From NCBI GenBank assembly GCA_963726005.1, contig CAVSAT010000002.1, positions 186,001 through 250,000 on the forward strand: a stretch of 64,000 nucleotides of DNA. The letters are read 5' to 3'. The notes beneath the pieces were generated by a model. The model searched no databases and was not told the origin of the DNA. It saw only the letters and a list, made by a program, of their open reading frames with translations. A program made the translations under genes and the position numbers. Position 1 is the first letter of the stretch. Each line of letters opens with the position of its first letter. The stretch is from Bog-473 sp963726005 (lineage in GTDB: Bacteria > Actinomycetota > Acidimicrobiia > Acidimicrobiales > RAAP-2). This document shows, one piece after another, positions 43,390-52,605 of the stretch.

Positions 43390-45534
43390 TCAGTCGCCGG
43401 ACACCCCGACGGCGCCCGCCGCGGCCGGAGCCTGGGTCATCGCGTCCGCCACCATGCGCTCGTCGTCGGCCAGCAAAGAGTGGGCGAGGTTCTTCACCAT
43501 CTCGATGATCTCGGGGTGCTCCTCGGGGTTCCAGCCCTCCAGCAGCTCGGTGAGCCCACTCCGCCGCGCCTCGGTCAGCTTGTCGAGCGCGGTCGTGCCC
43601 TTCTGCGTCAGGTACAGGTCGCATTCGGCGCCCCGGCGCCGCTCCTCGACCATGCCGGCGGCGAGCAGACCCTCGACCCCGGGCTGGATCAGTTCGGGGT
43701 CGATCTTCAAACGGTCCGCCACCTCGTTGACCGTGCAGGCGGGTCGGTCGGCCAATCGGTAGAGCAGCCACACCGAACGCGGCGGCAGGTCGATTCCGGC
43801 CCGCTCGGCCAGTGTGCTGTACAGCTCCGCCCGGTTCTCACGGGCCGACACCCTCTGGAGCGCCAGCTCGATCTCCTGCAGGGACGACCGGGGCTGCGGT
43901 GCGCCCTGTACCTCGCCGACGTCGACGGTCTCGACCGTCCTGCGCAGCGGCACCTCGGGCAGCAGGAAGCTGAGCAGGAAGGCGACGAACGAGATCGGCA
44001 CGGCAACGAGGAACACCGTCTGCACCGAATGCGTCACCGCGTCGATGTACTTCGTGAAGAAGGCGAGTCCCACCGCGGTCGACTTGAGCTTGGCGAGCAC
44101 CGCCGGGTCCAGCGTCTGGGGGTTGAAGTTCTTGAGGAGGGTGGCGGGCACCTTGGCCAGCGTCGGGGCGATGGTGTGGTTGAAGGTGATGGCGTAGATG
44201 GCGCCGAACACGGCCGTGCCGAAGGAGCCACCGATCATGCGGAAGAACGTGGCTGCACTTGTGGCGACGCCGAGATCCTTGTACGACACCGCGTTCTGCA
44301 CCGCCACCACGAGCACCTGCATGATCAGGCCCATGCCCACCCCGAAGATGAACATGTAGAAGGCGAAGACCCAGCTGTTGATCGAGGCATCGATGAGCGA
44401 CAGCAGGTACGCGCCCAGGGTCATCATCGCGGTGCCGAGGATCGGGAAGATCCGGTAGCGGCCCCACCGCGTCACCAGCCGGCCCGAGATCACCGAGGCG
44501 GCCAGCATCCCGAGCATCAGCGGCAAGATGCGCAGGCCCGACGTCGTCGGGCTCACGCCCTTGACGTTCTGCAAGAAGAGCGGCAGGAACGTCAGCGCGC
44601 CGAACATGGCGAAGCCCATCACGAAGCCGATGGCGCTGGCCGCCGTGAAGACCCGGATCCGGAAGAGGTTGAGCGGGATCACCGGCTCGACCGCTCGGTG
44701 CTCGACCAGCAGGAAACCCGCCGCGAGCACGACGCCGAGACCGGCGGTGAAGTAGCTCGGCGTCGACCTCCAGGGCCACGAGATCCCGCCCAGGCTGCAG
44801 AAGATAATCAAGGAGGTCGTCGATCCGGCCAGCAACGCGGTGCCCAGGTAGTCGATCGTGTGGTGCACCCGGCGCAGGTGGCCCGGCAGGACGGTACCGG
44901 TGACGAAGAGCGCGAGGACGCCTAGCGGCAGGTTGATGTAGAAGACCCAGCGCCACGACAGGTAGGTCACGCACAGCCCCCCGACCAGCGGCCCGATGAC
45001 CGTCGCCACGGCGAACATGGCCCCGAACAGCCCCATGTAGCGGCCGCGGTCGCGCGGGGAGACGACGTCGCCGATGATGGTCTGCGCGCCCACCATCAAC
45101 CCGCCACCGCCCAGTCCCTGCACGGCGCGGAAGGCGATGAGCTCGGTCATGGTGTGGCTGAAGCCCGACAGCGCAGAACCGATGATGAAGATGACGATCG
45201 CGGCCTGGAAGAAGATCTTCCGCCCGTACTGGTCGCCGAGCTTGCCCCACAGCGGTGTGGACACCGTCGACGCCAGCAGGTAGGCGGTGACGACCCAGGC
45301 GAGGTGCGACCCCCCGTGCAGGTCGCCGACGATGGTCGGCAGCGCGGTCGAGACGATGGTCTGGTCGAGCGCCGCCAGCAACATCCCCAACAGGAGCGCG
45401 CCGAGGATCAGCCAGAGCCGGCGACCGGTGATTCGCTCGGCCACGGGGGGGGCTTCGCCGACGCTCACACCCACCTCACCGACGTCTGCCACGATCGGTT
45501 CAGAGTAGGAACGTCCTGCTCGAAATGCAACCAT
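43390..45534 (-). CDS. MFS multidrug transporter (DHA2/EmrB type) fused to a MarR-like domain
   Basis: About 714 residues. Residues about 35-530 are a 14-TM DHA2 exporter: LAALDQTIVSTALPTIVGDL (motif D1), VSTPLWGKLGDQYGRK (motif A), FRAVQGLGGGGLMVGAQTII and RWVFYINLPLGVLALFVTGT (motif C). From about residue 555 a soluble winged-helix region follows: PPRSVWLLYRLADRPACTVN, EVADRLKIDPELIQPGVEGL, LLAAGMVEERRRGAECDLYL. This is MarR-like. The start (ATG 45534, MVAFRAGRSYS) is uncertain; GTG 45492 would give a shorter tail. It likely exports a hydrophobic compound; the fused domain may sense it. Confidence 0.9.
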   Translation of the reverse strand: MVAFRAGRSYSEPIVADVGEVGVSVGEAPPVAERITGRRLWLILGALLLGMLLAALDQTIVSTALPTIVGDLHGGSHLAWVVTAYLLASTVSTPLWGKLGDQYGRKIFFQAAIVIFIIGSALSGFSHTMTELIAFRAVQGLGGGGLMVGAQTIIGDVVSPRDRGRYMGLFGAMFAVATVIGPLVGGLCVTYLSWRWVFYINLPLGVLALFVTGTVLPGHLRRVHHTIDYLGTALLAGSTTSLIIFCSLGGISWPWRSTPSYFTAGLGVVLAAGFLLVEHRAVEPVIPLNLFRIRVFTAASAIGFVMGFAMFGALTFLPLFLQNVKGVSPTTSGLRILPLMLGMLAASVISGRLVTRWGRYRIFPILGTAMMTLGAYLLSLIDASINSWVFAFYMFIFGVGMGLIMQVLVVAVQNAVSYKDLGVATSAATFFRMIGGSFGTAVFGAIYAITFNHTIAPTLAKVPATLLKNFNPQTLDPAVLAKLKSTAVGLAFFTKYIDAVTHSVQTVFLVAVPISFVAFLLSFLLPEVPLRRTVETVDVGEVQGAPQPRSSLQEIELALQRVSARENRAELYSTLAERAGIDLPPRSVWLLYRLADRPACTVNEVADRLKIDPELIQPGVEGLLAAGMVEERRRGAECDLYLTQKGTTALDKLTEARRSGLTELLEGWNPEEHPEIIEMVKNLAHSLLADDERMVADAMTQAPAAAGAVGVSGD

Positions 45535-45703
45535 GGGCAGGTCGCCGCCTCTCTCCGCCGGACCGGGTCGCTGCGGGCTCCACCCCGGACCGCGCCAACT
45601 CCAAGCCGCCGCCTCCCGCGCTACGGTCCCCGCGGCGGATGCGGCTGACGCACCACACGACCAGAGAGAACCAGACGGAACCCAGAGAGGAAGGCTCCGA
45701 CTC

Positions 45704-46669
45704 ATGCGAACGCGCCTCACCGAGCTGTTGGGGATCGAGCATCCCGTCATGCTGGCCGGCATGGGGGGCGTCTCCTACTCGGCGCTGGTGAGTGCCGTAT
45801 CGGCCGCCGGCGGCTTCGGCTGCCTCGGCGCCGGCACCATGAGCAGCGCCATCATGGAGGCCGAGATCTCGGCCGTGCGCAAGGCCACCGACAAGCCCTT
45901 CGCCGTCGACCTTCTCACCGCCATGCCCGGCAGCATGGCGGAGCAGGTGCAGATCATCATCGACGGCGGCGCCACTGCCTTCGTGGCGGCGCTCGGCGTC
46001 CCCACGGAAGTGATCGACCAGTGCCACCGCGCCGACGTGCTGGTCGTCAACATGTGCGGCAAGGTCGAACACGCGGTGCGCGCCGTCGAGGCCGGATGTG
46101 ACCTGGTGGTCGCCCAGGGCACCGAGGCCGGGGGGCACACCGGACAGGTCGCAACCTTTCCCCTTCTCCCCCAGGTCGTCGATGCCGTCGGCGACCGGGT
46201 GCCCGTGGTGGCGGCCGGGGGCATCTTCGACGGCCGCGGACTGGCCGCCGCCCTGGCCCTGGGCGCGGACGGGATCTGGGTGGGCACGCGCTTCATCGCC
46301 ACGCCCGAGGCGCGCGGCGTGCTCGGCTACAAGGAGAAGCTGCTGGCGAGCCGGGAGGACCAGACCACCGTCAGCCGCGCCTATTCGGGCAAGACCATGC
46401 GCGTCGTGCGCAACCAGTACACCGACTACTTCGACGCACACCCCGAGGAGCTCAAGAAGTTCCCCGAACAGCTGAGCGTCTCCTACGGGAGCGGGACCAT
46501 GCACCTCGGGGGTGACTCCTTCACCGATGGCGTGGACGTCGACAAGGAGTGTTACCCGGCCGGCCAGGGTGTGGGGGGCATCACCGAGCTCGTGCCGGCG
46601 GGAGAGCTGGTGGGCCGGTTCGTCGCCGAGGCCGAGGCGGTCCTCGACCGCCTCTCCGGCGTGCGCTGA
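45704..46669 (+). CDS. nitronate monooxygenase (2-nitropropane dioxygenase family)
   Basis: 321-residue FMN TIM barrel. MRTRLTELLGIEHPVMLAGM, VSAVSAAGGFGCLGAG, VVAQGTEAGGHTGQV (the catalytic His in GGHTG), VPVVAAGGIFDGRGLAAAL and LGADGIWVGTRFIATPEA are diagnostic. It oxidises nitronates or related compounds; many relatives reduce other enones. The frame is open upstream to 45533, but ATG 45704 with GAGAGGAAGG upstream is preferred. It is divergent from the MFS-MarR gene. Confidence 0.93.
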   Translation: MRTRLTELLGIEHPVMLAGMGGVSYSALVSAVSAAGGFGCLGAGTMSSAIMEAEISAVRKATDKPFAVDLLTAMPGSMAEQVQIIIDGGATAFVAALGVPTEVIDQCHRADVLVVNMCGKVEHAVRAVEAGCDLVVAQGTEAGGHTGQVATFPLLPQVVDAVGDRVPVVAAGGIFDGRGLAAALALGADGIWVGTRFIATPEARGVLGYKEKLLASREDQTTVSRAYSGKTMRVVRNQYTDYFDAHPEELKKFPEQLSVSYGSGTMHLGGDSFTDGVDVDKECYPAGQGVGGITELVPAGELVGRFVAEAEAVLDRLSGVR

Positions 46670-46722
46670 GCGGATCTCGGCGGCGCGACGACGCGGGCGC
46701 GCAGGGAGCCAGGAACAGCTCG

Positions 46723-47544
46723 ATGACGGTCGGACCCGCCCCCGAGCACCCGGTGGCACTCGTCACCGGCGCCAACCACGGGATCGGGGCCGCGACGGCC
46801 AAGGCCCTCGCGGCGCAGGGCGCGGCCGTCCTGTGCACCTACTTCCGCAGCGAGCGTCAGGGTGGACTCCACGACCCGTCACTGCCTGCCGCCTACAGGG
46901 CAACACGCATGGCCCGGGCTGACTTCGTGGTCGAGTCCATCAGGGCGGCAGGAGGCCGCGCCGCCGCGCTGGAGGCCGACCTGTCCGACGCGTCGAGCAT
47001 CCCGGAGGTGTTCGATGCCGCCGAGGCGCAGTTCGGCCCGGTGCAGATCCTGGTCAACAACGCATCGGGGTGGATCGCGGACACCTTCGTCCCCGCCGCG
47101 ACGGATCGATTCGGTCGCGTCCAGGCCCCTCTGAGCGAGCGCTCCCTCGATCAGGTCTTCGGGGTCGATGCCCGGGCGGCGGGTCTCCTCATTGCGGAGT
47201 TCGCCCGCCGCCACGTCGCCCGGCAGGGGCAGTGGGGACGCATCATCGGGCTGACCTCGGGTGACGCCCAAGGCTTCCCCGAGGAGGTCTCCTACGGGGC
47301 GGCCAAGGCGGCCCAGGTGCACTTCACCCTCAGCGCGGCCACCGAACTGGCTCGCTTCGGCGTCGCCGCCAACGTCGTCCACCCCCCGATGACCGACACG
47401 GGGTGGGTCAACCAGCACACGGCCGCGCTGGCCCAGTCCTCCGGGGGGAGAGTCGCGACACCGCGGCAGGTGGCCGAGGTGATCGCGTATCTCGCCTCCG
47501 AGGCGGCGGGGCTCGTCACGGGGAACGTGATCCGGCTCCGCTGA
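46723..47544 (+). CDS. SDR family oxidoreductase
   Basis: 273 residues: VALVTGANHGIGAATAKALA (NAD(P) loop), VQILVNNASGWIADTF, GRIIGLTSGDAQGF (catalytic Ser) and VSYGAAKAAQVHFT (YxxxK). The ATG at 46723 follows AGGA at eight bases. It lies 53 bp after the nitronate monooxygenase gene and is probably cotranscribed. A loop insertion (residues about 45-70) follows the second beta strand. The substrate is unknown. Confidence 0.9.
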   Translation: MTVGPAPEHPVALVTGANHGIGAATAKALAAQGAAVLCTYFRSERQGGLHDPSLPAAYRATRMARADFVVESIRAAGGRAAALEADLSDASSIPEVFDAAEAQFGPVQILVNNASGWIADTFVPAATDRFGRVQAPLSERSLDQVFGVDARAAGLLIAEFARRHVARQGQWGRIIGLTSGDAQGFPEEVSYGAAKAAQVHFTLSAATELARFGVAANVVHPPMTDTGWVNQHTAALAQSSGGRVATPRQVAEVIAYLASEAAGLVTGNVIRLR

Positions 47545-47564
47545 CGCGACGTGGTCGACCCAAC

Positions 47565-47628
47565 AGCGGCGACACAGCAGCGGCGACACCGCGGCGGCGC
47601 ACTGCGTGTCCTCTCGGTTGTCGCCGCT
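47565..47628. terminator. hairpin terminator between convergent SDR and msrA
   Basis: AGCGGCGACA occurs twice (47565-47574 and 47579-47588) and both copies can pair with TGTCGCCGCT at 47619-47628. The right arm reaches the msrA stop codon. The two alternative left arms make a 10-bp stem either way. Confidence 0.65.
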
Positions 47629-48284
47629 CAGCCCGTTTCTGCGAGCCCGACGGGGCACGCCACGCCGGTGCCGCCCAGTCCGCAATAGCCACGGGGGTTG
47701 GCGGCGAGGTACTGCTGGTGGTACGGCTCGGCGTAGTAGAAGGCCCCGGCCGGTGCGATCTCCGTGGTGATGGAGCCGTAAGCGGCTTCGCGTAGTGACG
47801 CGGCGAATCGCTCGGCCACCCGCTGGGCCGTGGCGGCCTGCTCGGGCGACGTCGTGTAGATGCTCGAGCGGTACTGCGTGCCGACGTCGTTGCCCTGTCG
47901 CATCCCTTGGGTGGGGTCGTGGCCCTCGAAGAACACGCCGACGAGTCGCTCGTAGGTGATCACCGCCGGATCGAAGACGACCAAGACGACCTCGGCGTGG
48001 CCGGTGCGCCCCCGGCACACCTCCCGGTACGTCGGATTTGGCGTCATCCCGCCGGCATAGCCCACCGCCGTCGCCGAGACCCCGGGCAGCCTCCAGAACT
48101 TCCGCTCGGCACCCCAGAAGCACCCCATCCCGAACACCCCTTGCTGGAGCCCATCGGGGAATGGAGGGGTGATCTTCGTGCCGAGCACCCGGTGGGGTGC
48201 CGTGACAAGCATGGCCTCGTCCCGTCCGGGCAGCGCCCGGCCGGCGTCGACCATCCGCGTCATGTGCCAGGTGAACAACCCCAT
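47628..48284 (-). CDS. msrA: peptide-methionine (S)-S-oxide reductase MsrA
   Basis: 218 residues. The catalytic motif is VFGMGCFWGAERKFW; downstream are ATAVGYAGGMTPNPTY, CRGRTGHAEVVLVVFDP, FFEGHDPTQGMRQGNDVGTQ and YRSSIY. C-terminal YCGLGGTGVACPVG supplies resolving cysteines. ATG 48284 has a perfect GAGGAGG five bases upstream, so I use it rather than the farther starts. The 45-residue N-terminal extension is typical of actinobacterial MsrA. It repairs oxidised methionine. Confidence 0.95.
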   Translation of the reverse strand: MGLFTWHMTRMVDAGRALPGRDEAMLVTAPHRVLGTKITPPFPDGLQQGVFGMGCFWGAERKFWRLPGVSATAVGYAGGMTPNPTYREVCRGRTGHAEVVLVVFDPAVITYERLVGVFFEGHDPTQGMRQGNDVGTQYRSSIYTTSPEQAATAQRVAERFAASLREAAYGSITTEIAPAGAFYYAEPYHQQYLAANPRGYCGLGGTGVACPVGLAETG

Positions 48285-48399
48285 TGCGGCCTCCTCGGAG
48301 AACCCGTTCGCACCGTGTGCACGATGCCCTGCTCTCAGTATGGGCACCCGGTGTCACCGGCCGTGCAGCGCCCGGATCCGCCCTCCGATGCCAAAATTT

Positions 48400-48430
48400 G
48401 TGAACGGTCACGGAATATTCTGATATATCA
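48400..48430. promoter_or_regulatory. three adjacent palindromes, candidate PadR operator
   Basis: GTGAACGGTCAC (GTGA-N4-TCAC, 48400-48411), GAATATTC (48413-48420) and TGATATATCA (48421-48430) follow one another in an AT-rich island between msrA and the padR gene. The last two are perfect palindromes. PadR regulators bind dyads of this kind (often ATGT-ACAT-like) in their own promoters. The site is about 56-87 bp before the padR start. Confidence 0.6.
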
Positions 48431-48486
48431 TTAGCGTTACATTACGAGAGGGGCCAAGAGACGGCCCGGCCGAAGAGGAGACACCA

Positions 48487-49086
48487 ATGGCGCACGAACG
48501 ACACCAGCACGATCAACAGCATGACCAGGAGCATGATCACGGACACCGGCACGAGCATGACCACGACCACCTGCACGAACACTTCTTCGGCGGCCGGGGC
48601 ATGCGGGGACCCCGCGGCCGCTGGGCCGGCGGGCGTGGTGGGTGGGCCGGCGGGCGGCGCATGCCCCGCGGTGCCATCCGCACCGCCATCCTTGTTGCCC
48701 TGCGCGACCAGCCAGCCCACGGGTACGAGGTCATGCGTCGCCTGGAGGAGCTGAGCGGGGGCCTTTGGCGCCCCAGCCCGGGGTCCGTCTACCCGCACCT
48801 GCAGATGCTCGAGGACGAGGGCATGGTCCAGTCCTCGGAGGTCGAGGGCAGTCGCACCTACACGCTGACCGAGGCCGGGCGGGCCGAGGCCCAAAAGGCA
48901 GCGCTCCCCTGGCAGTCGGGCGGCGAGACCGACGACGAGGTCCGGACGCTCCGCCTCGGCGTGGGCCAGCTCATGAGTGCGGCGAAGCAGCTCGCGGGCG
49001 CAGGCGAGAAAGCGCAGATCGAGCGTGGCATCGCCGTGATCCAGCGGGCTCGCAAGGAGCTGTACCAGATCCTGGCCGAGGACTGA
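48487..49086 (+). CDS. PadR family transcriptional regulator with His-rich N-terminus
   Basis: 199 residues. Residues 1-35 are extremely His-rich (alternating His with Asp, Glu and Gln) and are followed by a Gly/Arg linker. The winged helix is IRTAILVALRDQPAHGYEVM, RRLEELSGGLWRPSPGSVYP, HLQMLEDEGMVQSSEVEGS and TYTLTEAGRAEAQKA. GAGGAG lies six bases before the ATG. PadR proteins repress efflux genes and respond to ligands. The next genes are an ABC exporter. The His tail suggests metal binding; that is inference. Confidence 0.92.
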   Translation: MAHERHQHDQQHDQEHDHGHRHEHDHDHLHEHFFGGRGMRGPRGRWAGGRGGWAGGRRMPRGAIRTAILVALRDQPAHGYEVMRRLEELSGGLWRPSPGSVYPHLQMLEDEGMVQSSEVEGSRTYTLTEAGRAEAQKAALPWQSGGETDDEVRTLRLGVGQLMSAAKQLAGAGEKAQIERGIAVIQRARKELYQILAED

Positions 49087-49170
49087 CCTCTCCTGTGCGG
49101 AGGACGCGGACGCGGGGCGCCGGCCAGAACGGACGCTGAGAGTTGTGCCCGGTACTGTGCAGACGGAGCC

Positions 49171-50169
49171 ATGACGACCACGACCGCCACGACGTCGCTC
49201 GACGGGGCGTCTGCCCTCCCGAGGGCGCCGATCATCGAGACGGTGGGTCTGACCAAGACGTACCGCGGCACGGACTTCCGCGCGGTCGACGAACTGCACA
49301 TGCAAGTCGGGACCGGGGAGGTGTTCGGCCTCCTCGGTCCCAACGGCGCGGGCAAGACCACGACGGTCGGGGTGCTCACGACCCGGGTGATCCCGACCGG
49401 CGGACACGCCTTCGTCGGAGGACTCGACGTCGTCGAACACCCGACCCTCGTGAAGCAGCTCATCGGCGTGGTGTCCCAACAGAACACCCTGGATCGCCAG
49501 CTGACACCGTGGGAGAACCTGTACTGGCACGGCCGCCTTTTCGGGATGGGAGCGAAGGAGTCGCGCGAGACGGCCAACGACCTGCTCGAAAGGTTCCAGT
49601 TGACGCGCTTCGCGAAAGCCTCCGTCTACGCCCTCTCGGGGGGCATGGCGCAGCGCCTGATGGTGGCGCGTGCCATCTTCCACCGGCCGGCCGTTCTCTT
49701 CCTTGACGAGCCCACCGCGGGGCTGGACCCGCAGGGTCGCCTCGCGCTCTGGGAGCTTCTCGAGGGCCTCAACCGCGAGGGGCAAACCATCATGCTGACC
49801 ACCCACTACATGGAGGAAGCCGACAAGCTGTGCGGCCGCGTGGCGATCATGGACCACGGAAAGATCCTCGCGCTCGATACCCCGGCCGCCCTCAAGCGCA
49901 GCGTGGGGGCCGACACGATCGTGACGGTCAAGGCGGCAGGCGACACTGACCGGCTGGCCGAGGCGTTTCGATCCCGGCTGGACGGACTCACGCGGACTCG
50001 CACGATCGCCGATGGTGTCGAGCTCCAGATCCGGGGATCCGAACGGCTCGTCCCCCGCATCGTCGAAGCCGCGGAATCCGGCGGTTTCTCGCTCGCCGAT
50101 CTGTCGGTGGCCGAACCGACGCTCGAGACCGTCTTCATCGGGTTGACCGGCAAGGACCTCCGCGACTGA
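49171..50169 (+). CDS. ABC transporter ATP-binding protein, DrrA type
   Basis: 332 residues. Walker A LLGPNGAGKTTTVGV, signature ALSGGMAQRLMVARAI, Walker B AVLFLDEPTAGLDPQGR, H-loop MLTTHYMEEADKLCGR. The C-terminal 90 residues are the DrrA/NodI extension ending LETVFIGLTGKDLRD. It powers a drug or lipid exporter. The last base of the stop is the first base of the permease ATG (TGATG). Confidence 0.94.
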   Translation: MTTTTATTSLDGASALPRAPIIETVGLTKTYRGTDFRAVDELHMQVGTGEVFGLLGPNGAGKTTTVGVLTTRVIPTGGHAFVGGLDVVEHPTLVKQLIGVVSQQNTLDRQLTPWENLYWHGRLFGMGAKESRETANDLLERFQLTRFAKASVYALSGGMAQRLMVARAIFHRPAVLFLDEPTAGLDPQGRLALWELLEGLNREGQTIMLTTHYMEEADKLCGRVAIMDHGKILALDTPAALKRSVGADTIVTVKAAGDTDRLAEAFRSRLDGLTRTRTIADGVELQIRGSERLVPRIVEAAESGGFSLADLSVAEPTLETVFIGLTGKDLRD

Positions 50170-51077
50170 TGGCGGCCACGACGTCACCCGCGCTGTCGTC
50201 GTCGAGCTTCGGGGCCGGCTCGCACCCTGTCGAGCTGAAGCCCACTCGATCGGCCACGGTCGCCAGTTGGACCTCCCTACGCGCCCTGATCCAACGCGAC
50301 ATGGTCGTGCTCTGGAAGCACAAGATCGAGTTCACGGTGCGCACCCTCGTGCAGCCGTTCCTGTTGTGCTTCGTCTTCCTCTACGTGTTTCCCAAGATCG
50401 GTCAGGGCATCGGCGCTGCGAGCGGCATCCCCGGTGCGGAGTCGGCCTTCGCGACGGTGTTGGTTCCCGGCGTCGTCGGCCTCTCGATCATGTTCCAGGG
50501 GATCCAGGCCGTGGCCATGCAGCTGGCACAGGAGTTCGGCTTCACCCGGGAAATCGAGGACCGTGTGCAGGCGCCCTGCCCTATTTGGCTGGTGGCGATC
50601 TCCAAGGTGATCTCAGGGGGCGGCCAAGGTTTGATCTCGGCGGCGATCGTGCTCCCCATCGCCTCGGTGGTGCATGCGGCCGGCGTGGAGGCCCAGATCA
50701 ATCTGCACTGGCTGCTCATCGTCACCCTGGTCCCGCTGTCCTGCGTGTGCATGGCCTCGTTGGGTCTGCTTCTCGGGACGGCGTTCGAACCACGCAACCT
50801 GGGCCTGATGTTCGGCTTCATCGTGCTCCCCATCACCTTCTTGGGGGGCACCTACTATCAGTGGACCCGGTTGGCTCCGGTGAAGGTCGGCGCCGTTCAC
50901 TGGTTGCAGATCATCGTGCTGATCAACCCGCTCATCTACATCAACGACGGGATGCGGGCTGCGTTCACCGACGCCGCCCACATGCACCTCTACATCATCT
51001 ATCCCGCCATCATTGCGTTCAGCGTCATCTTCCTGGCACTGGGCCTGCGCAACTTCCGCAGCAAAGTGCTCGCCTGA
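50169..51077 (+). CDS. ABC-2 type transporter permease, DrrB type
   Basis: 302 residues: an N-terminal cytoplasmic stretch of about 45, then six transmembrane segments (for example TLVQPFLLCFVFLYVFPKI, GLISAAIVLPIASVVHAAG, LGLMFGFIVLPITFLGGTYY and IIYPAIIAFSVIFLALGL). The ABC-2 signature region is in EFGFTREIEDRVQAPCPIWL. With the DrrA-type gene it forms a two-gene exporter; the PadR gene upstream is its probable regulator. The substrate is unknown. Confidence 0.93.
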   Translation: MAATTSPALSSSSFGAGSHPVELKPTRSATVASWTSLRALIQRDMVVLWKHKIEFTVRTLVQPFLLCFVFLYVFPKIGQGIGAASGIPGAESAFATVLVPGVVGLSIMFQGIQAVAMQLAQEFGFTREIEDRVQAPCPIWLVAISKVISGGGQGLISAAIVLPIASVVHAAGVEAQINLHWLLIVTLVPLSCVCMASLGLLLGTAFEPRNLGLMFGFIVLPITFLGGTYYQWTRLAPVKVGAVHWLQIIVLINPLIYINDGMRAAFTDAAHMHLYIIYPAIIAFSVIFLALGLRNFRSKVLA

Positions 51078-51327
51078 TCGCATCATGATCCGCCGCCCCG
51101 GGGCGCCAGCACCAAGGCGGCGCCCGCGGCGTCGTCCCAGGCGGGGCTGGGGAACCGCCGAGTCGACCCGCAGAACGTCGGGACAACCCGCCCCACCAGG
51201 GTTTCTGACCTTTGCGCGAAATGTGTGACAAACGCGCCGGTTCCGGGTGGCATCTGGGTAGGGTGATCGGAACCGTGCAGCCAGCGTGAGCAAGCGCTCA
51301 GGGTGGAATGGCGAAGGGACGGATCTG

Positions 51328-52602
51328 ATGGAGACGACCGGTCGTGAAGTGCCGTCCGACCTCCTGGAGGCCTACGCCCGGGTTCGCGCCACCACGGAGC
51401 GGCTCGCGTCGGTCCTGAGCGGCGAGGATCAGACCGTCCAGACCATGCCCGACGTCAGCCCGACGAAGTGGCATCGGGCGCACGTGACGTGGTTCTTCGA
51501 GACGTTCATCCTCGGCGAGTACGCCACCGGCTACCGAGCCTTCGACGATGCGTACGCCTTCATCTTCAACTCGTACTACGAGGCTATGGGGGCGCGCCAT
51601 CCGCGGCCCGAGCGCGGCTTCCTCTCGCGTCCCGGCATCGAGGAGATCGCGCGCTATCGCGCCCATGTCGACGGTGCAATGGAGGCGCTCCTACGCGATC
51701 CGGGTCAGCCTGGGCTTCCCGAGCTGATCATCTTGGGACTCCATCACGAGCAGCAGCATCAGGAACTTCTCCTCATGGACATCAAGCACGTCCTCTCGCG
51801 GAATCCCCTGCATCCGACGTACCTGGCCGGCGTGCCGGCGTCGACGGGCATCCATCCGCCCAAGGCGGGATGGCTGGAGCACGACGGAGGGCCGGTGGAG
51901 ATCGGCCATCGCGGACAGGGGTTCGGCTTCGACAACGAGTTCCCCGTTCACACCGTGCAACTGACCCCGTTCGGGTTGGCCGACCGGCCGGTCACCTGCG
52001 GGGAATGGCTCTCGTTCATGGAGGACGACGGCTACCGCCGGCCCGAGTTCTGGCTCTCCGACGGGTGGGCGGTGGTCAACGCCGAGCACTGGGACGCCCC
52101 CCTGTACTGGTGGCGCGACCCCGACGACCCGGAACGGTGGCTCCAGTTCACGCTGGCCGGTGCCCGCCCGGTCGATCCGGACGAGCCCGTGTGCCACCTG
52201 AGTTACTACGAGGCGGACGCGTTCGCCCACTGGACCGGCATGCGCCTGCCGACCGAATCGGAGTGGGAGACCATCGCCGTGGCGCACGGAGAGGGCGACA
52301 ACTTCCTGCGCGACGACTTCCTCTCCGTCGGGGCGCCCCATCCGCGGGCGGCCGTCTCCACGAATGCCATGTACGGCGACGTGTGGGAATGGACCTCGAG
52401 CGCGTATTCGCCCTATCCCGGTTTCCGGGCTGCCCCCGGAGCCGTGGGTGAGTACAACGGCAAGTTCATGGTGAGCCAGTACGTGCTGCGCGGCGGGTGC
52501 TGCGCGACGCCTGACGGGCACGTGCGCGCCACGTACCGCAACTTCTTCCCACCGGGCGCTCGGTGGCCCTTCGGCGGGGTTCGGCTGGCGAGGGACCCCT
52601 GA
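51328..52602 (+). CDS. egtB: ergothioneine biosynthesis sulfoxide synthase EgtB
   Basis: 424 residues. N-terminal DinB-like domain with the iron His triad: WHRAHVTWFFETFILGEYAT and LGLHHEQQHQELLLMDIKHV (HxxxHxE). C-terminal FGE-sulfatase domain with FGFDNEFPVHTVQLTPFGLA, MRLPTESEWETIA, GDVWEWTSSAYSPYPGF and VLRGGCCATPD. EgtB couples trimethylhistidine (hercynine) with gamma-glutamylcysteine or cysteine under O2. I use ATG 51328, with AAGGGA upstream, rather than GTG 51286. It is three bases before egtD. Confidence 0.93.
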   Translation: METTGREVPSDLLEAYARVRATTERLASVLSGEDQTVQTMPDVSPTKWHRAHVTWFFETFILGEYATGYRAFDDAYAFIFNSYYEAMGARHPRPERGFLSRPGIEEIARYRAHVDGAMEALLRDPGQPGLPELIILGLHHEQQHQELLLMDIKHVLSRNPLHPTYLAGVPASTGIHPPKAGWLEHDGGPVEIGHRGQGFGFDNEFPVHTVQLTPFGLADRPVTCGEWLSFMEDDGYRRPEFWLSDGWAVVNAEHWDAPLYWWRDPDDPERWLQFTLAGARPVDPDEPVCHLSYYEADAFAHWTGMRLPTESEWETIAVAHGEGDNFLRDDFLSVGAPHPRAAVSTNAMYGDVWEWTSSAYSPYPGFRAAPGAVGEYNGKFMVSQYVLRGGCCATPDGHVRATYRNFFPPGARWPFGGVRLARDP

Positions 52603-52605
52603 GCC

